A stretch of DNA of 61,899 nucleotides, from the NCBI GenBank assembly GCA_003671075.1, contig QWPT01000014.1:1-61899 (forward strand). Direction: 5' to 3'. Below are positions 38,374 through 47,104 of this stretch, piece by piece. A program made the translations under genes and the position numbers. Numbering within the stretch: the stretch's first letter is position 1; every line of letters begins with the position of its first letter. The notes under the pieces are model-generated. The model worked only from the letters and a program-made list of their open reading frames with translations. It did not search any database and was not told the origin of the DNA. The DNA comes from Planctomycetota bacterium (lineage in GTDB: Bacteria; Planctomycetota; Phycisphaerae; Phycisphaerales; SM1A02).

Positions 38374-39099
38374 ATGCGCAGCTCTTATACCCTTGCCACC
38401 GTGGCGATCTCGACCGCAATCGCTGCGAGTTCGGCCTCTGCCAACTTTAGCGCCACCTACCTCGGTTACGGTGAATTTCAGACTGGCGGCGTTGGTTACT
38501 CGACGGCGCTCGCCTGGAATTCCAGCGCAGCGGTCACGATGTTTAACTTGAAGCTCGCTGAGCACAAGTGGGATGTCGGTGGCACGACGGTCTACGCTTG
38601 GTGCGCGCAGGTCTATCAAGGCGTGACCGCCGGGCTCACCTACGACTACAGCGCCGTAGCGCTCGAGTTGGCGCCGAGCACCCCGCCTGCGCCCGGACCG
38701 ATGGGCGCGGCCAAGGCCTCTATCCTCCGCGACACCATGTCGCGCTGGCTCGGCGCTGATGGTCGCGTGATCGCGTCGGCTGGCAGCGCGCCGGCGGCTA
38801 CCGCAGCATTCGCCGCGTTGGCCTGGGAAATCATCCACGAGAATCTGGCGACCCAGGATGTCGAGATTGCCCGCAGCCGAATCTCGGCACAGACGGGCGC
38901 GTTTCGCATCGCGCTGACCGGCGAAGCGGCCCAGATCTTTGCAAACATGGTGAGCGCAATCGGCCAGGGCGGATTCCAGTTCAGCCAAGCCGAGGGTTGG
39001 AACAGCCCAAGCGCTCAGGACCAGTTCCGCTTCGTCCCATCGCCGGGCGCGCTGGCACTGCTCGGACTTGCCGGCTTCGTTGCTCGTCGTCGCCGCTAA
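38374..39099 (+). CDS. Secreted PEP-CTERM-like protein
   Basis: This 241-residue protein has a signal peptide (LATVAISTAIAASSASA). Its body has a beta-rich start (FSATYLGYGEFQTGGVGYST), the segment TTVYAWCAQVYQGVTAG and the helical MGAAKASILRDTMSRWLG. The C-terminus is VPSPGALALLGLAGFVARRRR: a short motif, a membrane helix and an Arg cluster, the tripartite sorting signal of PEP-CTERM/exosortase systems with Ser-Pro instead of Pro-Glu-Pro. It is probably exported and processed at the outer surface. The body resembles a thioester/ice-binding-unrelated PEP-CTERM group, but no family is certain. Confidence 0.82.
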   Translation: MRSSYTLATVAISTAIAASSASANFSATYLGYGEFQTGGVGYSTALAWNSSAAVTMFNLKLAEHKWDVGGTTVYAWCAQVYQGVTAGLTYDYSAVALELAPSTPPAPGPMGAAKASILRDTMSRWLGADGRVIASAGSAPAATAAFAALAWEIIHENLATQDVEIARSRISAQTGAFRIALTGEAAQIFANMVSAIGQGGFQFSQAEGWNSPSAQDQFRFVPSPGALALLGLAGFVARRRR

Positions 39100-39124
39100 T
39101 CACCACCGCACTCTTCTACACTCG

Positions 39125-39162
39125 CCGCGACTGCGCCAACGCGCCGTCGCGGTGTTGTTTTT
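39125..39162 (+). terminator. Intrinsic terminator of the PEP-CTERM-like gene
   Basis: ccgcgac (39125-39131) pairs with gtcgcgg (39146-39152) with partial inner pairing, then TGTTGTTTTT. Confidence 0.75.
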
Positions 39163-39255
39163 GGAGAATTGTGAGGAGATGCCCCTGTTTTTTGCGAGAA
39201 CATTGTTCATTCCCCCGAATCACGAGCGCGTCGTGTTGCGGATTGGAGGCCGCGA

Positions 39256-41073
39256 GTGACAATGATCGCCATGAATGCCAATCCCATTCGACGCACCCCT
39301 GTAGCGATCGCTCGTCCGAGATCGCCGTGGATGCGCGTGTTGCTCGACGGCCCGATGCGCGTTGCCGAGCGTGCATTGGGGCTCGATCGCATTGAAGCGA
39401 TGGCGAGCGCCGTGGAGCAGGGCGATCCTTCGGTGCCGGTCATGGAGCGTGTGCTCCAGGCGACCGGGCTCAGGCCCAAGATTGCGGCGGGCGAGCTCGA
39501 GCGCGTTCCTTCGAAGGGCGCGGTGGTGGTGTGCTCCAACCATCCTTACGGCGGCGCCGATGGCACCGTCATGTTGGCCTCGCTGCTTCGTCGCCGGCCC
39601 GATGTCAAGTTGCTGACCAACGGCATCATGGCTCAGTTTCCCTTCCTCGCTGAACACTGTCTGTTTGTCGATCCGTTTGGTGGTGGCGACGCCGCCCGCC
39701 GCAACGCCATTGCTCTGCGCGACGCGCTTGCATGGTTGAAGGCCGGGCATGTATTGGCCTGCTTTCCTGCGGGCGAGGTGAGTTCCTCGCAGTGGGGAAC
39801 TTGGCAGCCCCACGATCCGCCGTGGTCGACCATCCCGGCGCGGTTGGCGTTGTCGGCGAAGGCGCGCGTGGTTCCCGCGTGGTTCGATGGCTGCAATCGT
39901 CGCGTGTTTCACGCCGCTGGCCTGATTCATCCGCGCTTGCGCACCGCAATGCTGCCCAACGAGTTCGTCGCGCGCTGCGGTCGAGAGATGGAGTTTCGCA
40001 TCGGGCGACCGGTGGACGTTGCTGATGCGTCGATGGACGCTGAGTCACTGACTCGCCTTCTGCGTGGACGATCGGAACTTCTGCGACGAAATGCGCACAC
40101 GACGCGTGCAGCGCAAGTGCTCGAGCCGATCGCGCCTTCAGCATCGTCGGGCGATCAACTCGCGGCGGAACTTGCGGCGCTTTCGAGCGGCGCGCTGCTG
40201 TTTCGCGAGGCGCAATACGATGTTTTTGTCACCCGCGCCGCGGCGATCCCGAGGTCGATGCACGAGATCGGCCGCTTACGCGAGATTGCCTTCCGCGATG
40301 TTGGCGAAGGTTCGGGGAAGTCGATTGATCTCGATCGATTTGACGAAACCTACATGCAGATCATCGTGTGGAACCGAGAGGCCAAGGAAATCGTTGGGGC
40401 CTATCGCGCCGGCGTGGTGAGAGTTGTGACCAAGGACATTGGCACAGACGGGCTCTACACCAGCACCCTTTTCAACTACTCGCCGTCCATGCTCGATGCG
40501 CTCGGCGATGCGGTGGAACTCGGGCGTTCCTTCGTGCGACCGGAGTACCAGCGCCAGCCGCTTCCGCTTGCACTGCTGTGGAAGGGCATCGGACGCTTCA
40601 TGATTGCCGGGGGCCATCGGCGAATGTTCGGCCCGATCAGCATTTCCAACGACTATCAATCGATGTCGAAGGAACTCATCATGGAGTTTCTCGAGCGGCA
40701 TCGGCTGGCGGCGCCGTTTGCCAAGTTGGTGTCGCCGCGCAATCCGCCGACCCGCAGGAATATTGCTGGTTGGACCGATCGCGAGCGCGCCGAAGCCGTC
40801 AGCGACATCACGCATGTCGAGCGGCTTATCGAGGAAATCGAACGCGGTCAGCGCGCGGTTCCCGTGTTGCTGCGGCAATATCTGCGACTCAACGCCAAAC
40901 TGCTCGCATTCAATGTCGACGCCGATTTTGGCGAAGTGATCGATGCGCTCATGCTCTTTGACATGATGCAGATCGACGAGCGCATCCTCGGCCACTATGT
41001 GGGCGAGGAAGGCATGCAGATCTTGCGCGCGCGGTTTGGGAAAGCTCAGCCCGAGCACGATCAGCGCGTTTAG
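39256..41073 (+). CDS. olsF: Bifunctional ornithine lipid synthase (OlsF-like): acyltransferase plus GNAT-like domain
   Basis: This 605-residue protein joins two acyltransferases. The N-terminal half is PlsC/OlsA-like with the catalytic NHPYGGADG (NHx4-5D type) and FPAGEVSSSQWG. The C-terminal half is OlsB-like (AQYDVFVTRAAAIPRSMHEIGRLREIAFRDVGEG..., VELGRSFVRPEYQRQPLPLALLWKGIGRFM, FGPISISNDYQSMSKELIMEFL). OlsF-type fusions make ornithine lipids, which are phosphorus-free membrane lipids. The GTG start lies 6 bases after GGAGG; ATGs at 39262 and 39271 are alternatives. The stop overlaps the convergent mrp stop. Confidence 0.82.
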   Translation: MTMIAMNANPIRRTPVAIARPRSPWMRVLLDGPMRVAERALGLDRIEAMASAVEQGDPSVPVMERVLQATGLRPKIAAGELERVPSKGAVVVCSNHPYGGADGTVMLASLLRRRPDVKLLTNGIMAQFPFLAEHCLFVDPFGGGDAARRNAIALRDALAWLKAGHVLACFPAGEVSSSQWGTWQPHDPPWSTIPARLALSAKARVVPAWFDGCNRRVFHAAGLIHPRLRTAMLPNEFVARCGREMEFRIGRPVDVADASMDAESLTRLLRGRSELLRRNAHTTRAAQVLEPIAPSASSGDQLAAELAALSSGALLFREAQYDVFVTRAAAIPRSMHEIGRLREIAFRDVGEGSGKSIDLDRFDETYMQIIVWNREAKEIVGAYRAGVVRVVTKDIGTDGLYTSTLFNYSPSMLDALGDAVELGRSFVRPEYQRQPLPLALLWKGIGRFMIAGGHRRMFGPISISNDYQSMSKELIMEFLERHRLAAPFAKLVSPRNPPTRRNIAGWTDRERAEAVSDITHVERLIEEIERGQRAVPVLLRQYLRLNAKLLAFNVDADFGEVIDALMLFDMMQIDERILGHYVGEEGMQILRARFGKAQPEHDQRV

Positions 41074-42167
41074 CGCACGCTGATCGTCGGCTGCACAAAC
41101 TGACCGAGCATCGAGAGGGTGGAGACGCGCGCGGCCACGCTACGGGCGACGGCGTCGAGTTCGGCGCCGAGCGCGGCATCGTTCCAGTTGGCCAGCGGCG
41201 TGCCGCGGTCGCTGTTGATGCGCAGCGCAGTGCGGATCGCCACCGCGCCCAGGAAATGCAGCCCCATCGTCTGCGCCATGATCTCCGCGCCGCCTCGGCC
41301 GAAGAGGTCGTGTTCGCGGCCGGTGTCGTCGATGAAGTAACTCATGTTCTCGACGACGCCCAGGACGGGCACGCCCAGTTGCTCGAACATTTTTGCGGCG
41401 CGGCGGGCATCGTCTTGCGCCACTTGTTGCGGCGTGCACACAATCACCGCGCCCGAAACGGGCAGCAGCTGCGTGAGCGTCAGCGGCACATCGCCGGTTC
41501 CGGGCGGCAGGTCAACAATGAGGTAGTCGAGTTCGCCCCATTCGGTTTGCGTTGCCAGTTGCTTGAAGGCTCCGTGAGCCATCGGGCCGCGCCAAATGAG
41601 CGGCTTGTCGGCCTCGACGAGCTTGCCGATGGTCATGGCGCGGATGCCGTGGACTTCAAAGGGCAGCAGCATGTTGCCGCGGGCCTGAGTCGCTTCGTCC
41701 TCGAGGCCGAGCATGGTCGGCGCGCTCGGGCCGTAGATGTCGCCGTCGAGCAGGCCAGTCTTGGCGCCCATGCGGGCGAGCGACACCGCCAAATTCACCG
41801 CGATGGTCGACTTGCCGACGCCGCCCTTGCCCGCACCAACCGCGATCACCTGACGCACGCCCGGGAGCGGATTGGCGCCGTCGCGAGTCTTCTCGTTGGC
41901 CCTGCGCACATCGGCGGTAAAGGTGAGATCAACGCCCGCGCATACCACGCCGAGTTCGGCGGCCTTCACGCGCACCGCTTCCTCGATGTCGCCGCGAATC
42001 TTGTCCTTCATGGGGCAAGCGGGGGTGGTCAGTTCGACGGTGATGGCGGCTCGGTCGCCGACCATGCGCGTTTCCTTGACCATGCCGAGCGTGACCAAGT
42101 CCTTGCGGATGTCTGGGTCGAGAACGGTGCGAAGGGCGGCGGTGAGATCGGCGGGAGTGAGTGGCAT
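41070..42167 (-). CDS. mrp: Iron-sulfur cluster carrier Mrp/ApbC
   Basis: This 365-residue P-loop ATPase carries and delivers Fe-S clusters. It has an N-terminal MIP18/DUF59 domain (LRTVLDPDIRKDLVTLGMV...) and the deviant Walker A GKGGVGKST (113-121). LLDGDIYGPSAPTMLGL, YLIVDLPPGTGDVPLTL and VVENMSYFIDD follow. The usual C-terminal CPxC is not obvious here: the region reads VENMSYFIDDTGREHDLFGRGG, without the CxxC seen in many bacterial Mrp proteins. The ATG at 42167 matches the family start; the longer frame to 42284 lacks support. Confidence 0.9.
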   Translation of the reverse strand: MPLTPADLTAALRTVLDPDIRKDLVTLGMVKETRMVGDRAAITVELTTPACPMKDKIRGDIEEAVRVKAAELGVVCAGVDLTFTADVRRANEKTRDGANPLPGVRQVIAVGAGKGGVGKSTIAVNLAVSLARMGAKTGLLDGDIYGPSAPTMLGLEDEATQARGNMLLPFEVHGIRAMTIGKLVEADKPLIWRGPMAHGAFKQLATQTEWGELDYLIVDLPPGTGDVPLTLTQLLPVSGAVIVCTPQQVAQDDARRAAKMFEQLGVPVLGVVENMSYFIDDTGREHDLFGRGGAEIMAQTMGLHFLGAVAIRTALRINSDRGTPLANWNDAALGAELDAVARSVAARVSTLSMLGQFVQPTISVR

Positions 42168-42286
42168 GGAGAACCTCGAAGGGGGAGCGATGGTAGCGGG
42201 ATTCTCCGTGGTAAACCGCAGCGAAACGCCGAAACACGCGGTACCAGTTCGGCCTCCTTCACGCGCACGGACACAGAAAGCCAACC

Positions 42287-42973
42287 ATGTTTACTTCGAC
42301 CATCCTCGCCCTGACCGCACTTCTCTCCGCCACGCCTGCCACCGTCAGCCTCGGCGCGCCGCCTCCGACGGGCGACATCCTCCGCGGCCCCGATGTTCCG
42401 CAGGACGCACTCAAGCCTGATCGCGCGCGAAAGCCCGACGGCGCAACTGCCATCGAGAAGGTCTCGAGGCCGGTGCTCGAGCAGCGCGTGTTCTCGATTG
42501 CGCTCGACAAGCTCGCACTCGACGATGCAACGCGCAAGTCGGTCAACGCGATGCGCGATGAGTTCGTCGCCTCGGTCGCCGCGTATGAGAAGGTCGCCAG
42601 CGTCAAGCGCAAGGAAATCTTCGATGAGCGCAAGAAAGCGCCGACCGGAACAGGCAAGCCGCCGAGTGACGAGTTTAAGAAGGCCATGGAGGAACTCGAG
42701 GCCAAGCGCCCGAAGCTCGCCAGTCTGAGAGCGAAGATCGAGACCGCGCTGACCAAGGAGCAGAACGAGCAACTGCGCGCGAACTTCGACGAGGCGATGA
42801 AGCGCGCGCGCGAAGAAATGACACGCCGCGCCGAAGAGGAGCGCAAGCAGAAGGGCGACGCGAAGCGCAAGACGCCAGCGCCGGCGCAGCCTGAGATGGA
42901 GACGCCCGCTACCGAGAAGCCCGCAACTGAGAAGCCCGCAACTGAAAAGCCCGCAACTGAAAAGATGGGCTGA
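42287..42973 (+). CDS. Secreted charged helical protein, unknown function
   Basis: This 228-residue protein starts with a short signal (MFTSTILALTALLSATPA). A Lys/Glu/Arg-rich helical region follows (about residues 60-190: LDDATRKSVNAMRDEFVASVAAYEKVASVKRKEI...). It resembles Spy/CpxP-like periplasmic proteins in helical layout only. The C-terminus is four copies of EKPAT, encoded by a 15-base tandem repeat at about 42910-42963. A perfect terminator follows. No family is assigned. Confidence 0.7.
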   Translation: MFTSTILALTALLSATPATVSLGAPPPTGDILRGPDVPQDALKPDRARKPDGATAIEKVSRPVLEQRVFSIALDKLALDDATRKSVNAMRDEFVASVAAYEKVASVKRKEIFDERKKAPTGTGKPPSDEFKKAMEELEAKRPKLASLRAKIETALTKEQNEQLRANFDEAMKRAREEMTRRAEEERKQKGDAKRKTPAPAQPEMETPATEKPATEKPATEKPATEKMG

Positions 42974-42996
42974 TCACACGCGGAATCATGGAACTC

Positions 42997-43039
42997 AAAA
43001 CGAACACGGGCTGCGCATTGCGCAGCCCGTGTTCGTTTT
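42997..43039. terminator. Perfect 20-bp bidirectional terminator
   Basis: The arm 42997-43016 (aaaacgaacacgggctgcgc) is exactly complementary to 43020-43039 around a 3-base loop, with A-run and T-run ends on both strands. It separates the convergent secreted-protein and pseudopilin genes. Confidence 0.95.
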
Positions 43040-43084
43040 AATCTGAGTTTGCTGGACCCCGCACTTCGAGGTCGTCGTGCTTGA

Positions 43085-44089
43085 TCAGCCTCCGCCGAAC
43101 ACGCGCACATCGTCGTACTCGCTGACGACGTACGGTCCGGTCTGGTTGGCGGTGCTCACGATGTCGGTCTGCGCGAGGCCAGGAGAGCCGCGGCCGTCGA
43201 ACTTCGAGAAGTAGATGCCATCGCGGCCAGCGGAGATCGCGACCACTGCGCCACGCGGTGCGCCTTGCATCGGCTGCTCCGGCTTTCCGTAGCTCACATT
43301 TCGGATGATCTGCGCGAGCGTCGCGTTCTGATTCGCGGGAGCCGATGCGCGCAGGATGCTGTCGGCCTGCGACGCGCCGAGATCGCCGAGCGCGTTTGAA
43401 TTGAGGTACGGCTTGATGCCCTGGAAGGCGAACATGCAGTCGTTCATGACATCGCCGGTCTGCGCGCCCATCACCAAGTTCGTCGCCGCTGGACGCAGCT
43501 GACGCAGATAGAGCACGGGCTGACCCCACGAATCAACGAGGTCGGGAATGCGCAGCGGATCCGACGCATACGGATCTTCCGATGGCACCGCTGTCAGGTT
43601 CTGTCCTTGCGCGGCGATCAGGTCGCTGGCCTTGGGCGAGAAGAACGACTTGTACTGCACGCCGCGCACGCGCGGACCTTCGCCGACCTTGGCAGCATTC
43701 ACCTTGATCTTGAAGGTGTTGGTTCCGGAGCCGAAGGTGAGTTCAGTCCAGCTCGAGTAGGGCGCAACGCCGTAGCTCGGATCGTCCTCAGGAATCGCGC
43801 CGCCGCAAAGTTGCAGGATCGCGTTCTCCATCGAAGTGAGCTGCGGATTTGCCGTCGACGCCAGAATGGCCTCGGGCACGATGCCGGGATAGAAACCGAA
43901 CTGCTGCTGGAAGGTCTCGCAGGCCTTGATGAACTCCTGAAGGAGGCTCTCGGTTTGCGTCTTGCGGGCGCGCTCCTGCACTCGGCTGAGCGCGGGAAGC
44001 AGGATCCCGATGAGCAGGGCGATGATGCCGATGACGACGAGCATCTCGGTGAGCGTGAAGGCGCGGCGGGCGGTCGGCTGTTCAGTCAT
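43085..44089 (-). CDS. Type II secretion/pilin-like pseudopilin
   Basis: This 334-residue protein has a classic prepilin start: ARRAFTLTEMLVVIGIIALLIGILLPALSRVQERARKTQ, with cleavage expected before Phe and Glu at position +5. The ectodomain contains TFQQQFGFYPGIVPEAI, a DPLRIPDLVDSWGQPVLYL block as in type II secretion GspG/GspH-like proteins, and AVVAISAGRDGIYFSKF near the end. It lacks the H-x9-DG motif of the 20023 gene. It stands alone between terminators, so assembly partners are elsewhere. Confidence 0.85.
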   Translation of the reverse strand: MTEQPTARRAFTLTEMLVVIGIIALLIGILLPALSRVQERARKTQTESLLQEFIKACETFQQQFGFYPGIVPEAILASTANPQLTSMENAILQLCGGAIPEDDPSYGVAPYSSWTELTFGSGTNTFKIKVNAAKVGEGPRVRGVQYKSFFSPKASDLIAAQGQNLTAVPSEDPYASDPLRIPDLVDSWGQPVLYLRQLRPAATNLVMGAQTGDVMNDCMFAFQGIKPYLNSNALGDLGASQADSILRASAPANQNATLAQIIRNVSYGKPEQPMQGAPRGAVVAISAGRDGIYFSKFDGRGSPGLAQTDIVSTANQTGPYVVSEYDDVRVFGGG

Positions 44090-44245
44090 GGTTTGGATCC
44101 TACCTTGCGGAGCGCGGTCGCGAACCGAGCGGCCGTTCGTCGACATGATTACGCATTCGGGTCGAGCGCGTACGCGGTTCGAGGCGACTCTGGACTTTGG
44201 ACTCGTTGGTTTGCTCGGGTTGTCCGCTCCGCTGAGCCGAGCGAT

Positions 44246-44722
44246 TCAGCCAGTTGCCGTGGTCTGGCGCAGACCTTCGTAGGCGGCGATGGCAACGGCG
44301 GTGGCTAGGTTCAGGCTGCGGACGCCGTCGGTCGCCGGCATGGGAATATGCACATTGTGCCCCGCGCCGAAGGTGTTCTCGACCCACGCCACCGTCTCAG
44401 GACCGACGCCCGCCGACTCCTTGCCAAACAGAAGGTAGTCGCCACGACGCAGGTCGGCCGAGAAGTACGACGCCGAACCGCGCGCGCTGAACAACCAAAG
44501 TCGTTGGGGACGCTCGCTGGCGAGGAACGCGTCCCACGACGCATGTTCGCGGCAGTCCACCAGATGCCAGTAGTCGAGCCCGGCGCGGCGGCGCGCCTTC
44601 TCATCCATGTCAAAGCCGATGGGATGAATGATGTGCAGCGTGCAGCCGAGCGCGGCGGCGGTTCGCCCGATATTGCCCGTGTTGTTGGGGATCTCGGGGT
44701 TGAGGAGCACAAGATGAAACAT
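44246..44722 (-). CDS. trmL: tRNA (cytidine/uridine-34 2'-O)-methyltransferase TrmL
   Basis: This 158-residue SPOUT methyltransferase 2'-O-methylates the wobble base of tRNA-Leu. It shows the family start MFHLVLLNPEIPNNTGNIGRTAAALGCTLHIIHPIGFDM, YLLFGKESAGVGPETV, and the SAM-binding knot HIPMPATDGVRSLNLATAVAIAAYE. The ATG at 44722 matches the family; a GTG at 44728 would add two residues. The 47-residue membrane protein lies 35 bases upstream on the same strand. Confidence 0.93.
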   Translation of the reverse strand: MFHLVLLNPEIPNNTGNIGRTAAALGCTLHIIHPIGFDMDEKARRRAGLDYWHLVDCREHASWDAFLASERPQRLWLFSARGSASYFSADLRRGDYLLFGKESAGVGPETVAWVENTFGAGHNVHIPMPATDGVRSLNLATAVAIAAYEGLRQTTATG

Positions 44723-44757
44723 GTTCACCAGGACCGGAAATCCGGTCTGCCGTCAAC

Positions 44758-44901
44758 TCAGCGCTCGAGCTCTTCCTTCGAAAGCGGTCGCTGAAAGCCA
44801 GTGCCCTTGGCACGATCATGCTTGGCTTGGCCAACAAGCAGCAGGCAGTAGACGGTGCAGGCGGTGATCCAGAGGGCGTTGGAGAAGAGGACGGGGATCA
44901 T
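44758..44901 (-). CDS. Small membrane protein of 47 residues, unknown function
   Basis: The frame reads MIPVLFSNALWITACTVYCL, then LLVGQAKHDRAKGTGFQRPL and SKEELER. One transmembrane helix covers about residues 4-25, and a short charged cytoplasmic tail follows. AGGA lies 7 bases before the ATG. It lies just upstream of trmL on the same strand and may share its transcript. It is too short for most gene finders. Confidence 0.6.
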   Translation of the reverse strand: MIPVLFSNALWITACTVYCLLLVGQAKHDRAKGTGFQRPLSKEELER

Positions 44902-44994
44902 GGCGATTTCCTAAGGGAGTTCCTGCGTTGGTTTCTGGCGCGCTTACGACTTGCGGGCACTCGATCTGTCTGAAGTCTATCGGCACGCTGGTAG

Positions 44995-45068
44995 CGCCCC
45001 CCGCGGGATTCGAACCTGCGACCTGCGCTTTAGGAAAGCGCTGCTCTATCCATCTGAGCTAGGAGGGC
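44995..45068 (-). tRNA. tRNA-Arg (anticodon CCU)
   Basis: The minus strand gives acceptor GCCCTCC paired with GGGGGGC, D-arm GCTCAGATGGATAGAGC, anticodon arm GCGCT-TTCCTAA-AGCGC with anticodon CCT, and T-arm with GTTCGAATC. CCA is not encoded. Confidence 0.95.
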
Positions 45069-45091
45069 AAGAAGCGCGGCAGTATACGGTC

Positions 45092-45493
45092 TTAGCGGAG
45101 CGCGTCGCGCAGCGTCATGATCGAGCCGTAACCGTTCCAGGCGATGAAGAGGACGAGCAGGATGGGGCTGAATGCCACGGAATAGTTGGTGTCGATTTGG
45201 TCCCAGACCAGGATGGCGGCGAGGCCTGCGGTGGCGATGAGGCCGGCGCCACCGTAGAGGAGGTTGGTCCGACGGTCGCCACGCAAAGCGAGGAGCGCGC
45301 TTAGGAGAAAGAGCACGGCGGCGGCGCGAAGGATCCACAGGGTTCCGAGCCAGAGGCCGATGGAAACTCCCGCCCCGTCGGTGGTGTTGAGGCCAGCGAG
45401 AAATCCGTAGTAGCCAAAGATTGCGGTCGAAAGCAGGGGACCAAAGAGATCAGGCGCCCGATCGGTGGCGAAAGCGGGATTCGGTTCGTGCAT
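45092..45493 (-). CDS. Four-helix membrane protein, unknown function
   Basis: This 133-residue protein has about four hydrophobic segments (PLLSTAIFGYYGFLAGL, GLWLGTLWILRAAAVLFLLSALLAL, LLYGGAGLIATAGLAAILVW and FSPILLVLFIAWNGYGSI). No family motif is recognised. The ATG lies 6 bases after a minus-strand TACTCT -10. It is divergent from cardiolipin synthase. Confidence 0.75.
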   Translation of the reverse strand: MHEPNPAFATDRAPDLFGPLLSTAIFGYYGFLAGLNTTDGAGVSIGLWLGTLWILRAAAVLFLLSALLALRGDRRTNLLYGGAGLIATAGLAAILVWDQIDTNYSVAFSPILLVLFIAWNGYGSIMTLRDALR

Positions 45494-45526
45494 GTGGGGA
45501 GAGTAGCCGCCCGTAGACTGCGCGCA
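45494..45526. promoter_or_regulatory. Divergent leaderless-type promoters, membrane protein / cls
   Basis: The minus-strand TACTCT (45500-45505) ends 6 bases before the ATG at 45493. The plus-strand TAGACT (45514-45519) ends 7 bases before the GTG at 45527. Two promoters fit in a 33-base gap, so their polymerases must exclude each other. Confidence 0.55.
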
Positions 45527-47026
45527 GTGCTGCCGATCCTCAAGGACCTTTTCTCCGACTGGCCGATCTCAGCGCCGATCTTGGTTGGACTGGCGTTCGC
45601 CATGTCGCTCGGAACGGTGCTCGCCGTTCTGCTCGACCGACGCAGCCAGTCGCAGAGCGCGATTTCGTGGGTGTTGCTCGTGATCGTCGCGCCGTTGGCT
45701 GGCCCGATGCTTTACTGGATATTCGGAAGGGCATGGCTTTCAGCCAAGCGGGAAGCGAGTTACCGCGCGGTCATCGATGAGCGGCGCGAGAGTCGATTGC
45801 GCGACGAAGCGGGGGGCGCGGGGTTGGCGGGGCGCGAGTCGCGCGAGGCAGTTCTTTCCGTGCTCAACGAGGGGCAACGCCACCTCGCCGTGCAGGCCGC
45901 ATCCATCTCCGGCGACTTTCCCGTCGGTGGAAATGACATCGAGATCTTCGAGGATGCCGATGCGCTCTTCGAACGCCTCGCCACCGACATCGATGCCGCC
46001 GTCCAACGCGTACACATCGAGGTCTACATCGCGCTCGATGATCCGACCAGCGCGCGGGTCTTTGCGGCGCTCGAGCGGGCGGCGTTGCGTGGCCTCGACT
46101 GCCGCCTGATGCTCGACGGAGTCGGATCGCGCCGGTTTCTTCAGAGCGATCGCCCTGCGCGATTGCGTGCGGCGGGCGTGAGCGTGGTTGAGGCGCTGCC
46201 CGTTGGAATCGTGCGTCGCCGCTTTGGCCGAATCGACCTGCGCAATCATCGCAAGATCGTCGTGATCGATCGCTCTATCGGATACATCGGCAGTCACAAC
46301 CTCGCGGCCAAGGACTTCAAGGTCAAGGAGCGTTACGCCCCGTGGGTTGATGCGACGATGCGCGTTTCGGGCGCGGCGGTGAATGACCTGCAGAAGATCT
46401 TCGTTGAAGACTGGCATCTTGAGACCGACGAACAACTCTGGCACCTGATTGGTCAAGGCGTTCACGACGGGAACTCGAGTGCTATTGCGCAGGTGCTTGG
46501 TACGGGGCCGGCCACTTACGAAAGCGCGATGCCGCAGTTGGTGCTGTCGATCGTCCATCTTGCCGAGGACGAAGTGGTGCTGACGACGCCGTACTTCGTG
46601 CCCGATGAGCCGTCGTTGGCGTCCCTGCTGACGGCGGCGCGGCGCGGGGTACGCACGGTCCTCGTGGTACCCGAGCACAATGACTCGTGGTTGGTCAAGA
46701 TCGCGAGTCGAAAGTTCTATCAGCGTCTCCTCGACGCTGGTGTTGAGATTTGGCATTACCGCGGCGGGCTTCTGCACGCCAAGACCATTGTGGTCGACGC
46801 TCAGACCTGCCTGATGACGAGCGCAAACCTCGATCGGCGCAGCTTCGAGTTGAACCTCGAGGTAAGTCTGGTGGTCTATGACCAGAAGACCAGCCGCGCG
46901 TTGCGAAAGATCCAAGAGGGATACATCGCCAAGTCGAGGCGTGTTGATCCACGCGAGTGGTATGCGCGACCGGCCTGGAAACGGCTCGTCGAGAACGCGG
47001 TCGGACTGCTGTCGGCGCTGCTCTGA
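45527..47026 (+). CDS. cls: Cardiolipin synthase (phospholipase D family)
   Basis: This 499-residue membrane enzyme joins two phosphatidylglycerols into cardiolipin. Two N-terminal membrane helices (PILVGLAFAMSLGTVLAVLL, AISWVLLVIVAPLAGPMLYWIFG) precede two PLD HKD motifs. The first is NHRKIVVIDRSIGYIGSHN with His241, and the second is LHAKTIVVDAQTCLMTSANLD with His417. The GTG start is set by TAGACT 7 bases upstream and by the position of the first helix. The tail ARPAWKRLVENAVGLLSALL is typical of Cls. Confidence 0.93.
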   Translation: MLPILKDLFSDWPISAPILVGLAFAMSLGTVLAVLLDRRSQSQSAISWVLLVIVAPLAGPMLYWIFGRAWLSAKREASYRAVIDERRESRLRDEAGGAGLAGRESREAVLSVLNEGQRHLAVQAASISGDFPVGGNDIEIFEDADALFERLATDIDAAVQRVHIEVYIALDDPTSARVFAALERAALRGLDCRLMLDGVGSRRFLQSDRPARLRAAGVSVVEALPVGIVRRRFGRIDLRNHRKIVVIDRSIGYIGSHNLAAKDFKVKERYAPWVDATMRVSGAAVNDLQKIFVEDWHLETDEQLWHLIGQGVHDGNSSAIAQVLGTGPATYESAMPQLVLSIVHLAEDEVVLTTPYFVPDEPSLASLLTAARRGVRTVLVVPEHNDSWLVKIASRKFYQRLLDAGVEIWHYRGGLLHAKTIVVDAQTCLMTSANLDRRSFELNLEVSLVVYDQKTSRALRKIQEGYIAKSRRVDPREWYARPAWKRLVENAVGLLSALL

Positions 47027-47064
47027 CGGGGAAACCCGCGGGGCGCTGCTTGTTTCTTCGTGGC

Positions 47065-47092
47065 TTGAGCCGAGTCGGACTTTGGGTATACT
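47065..47092 (+). promoter_or_regulatory. Promoter of tRNA-Met
   Basis: TTGAGC (47065-47070) and TATACT (47087-47092) are separated by 16 bases. The predicted start lies a few bases before the tRNA at 47105. It is the most consensus-like promoter in the window. Confidence 0.65.
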
Positions 47093-47104
47093 CTCCGACC
47101 CTCT

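Noticed and set aside
39068-39259. Small frame of 63 codons (or 26 from ATG 39179) overlapping the olsF start as GTGA
   Set aside because: It contains the PEP-CTERM gene's terminator, and its Shine-Dalgarno touches the ATG. No conserved sequence was recognised.
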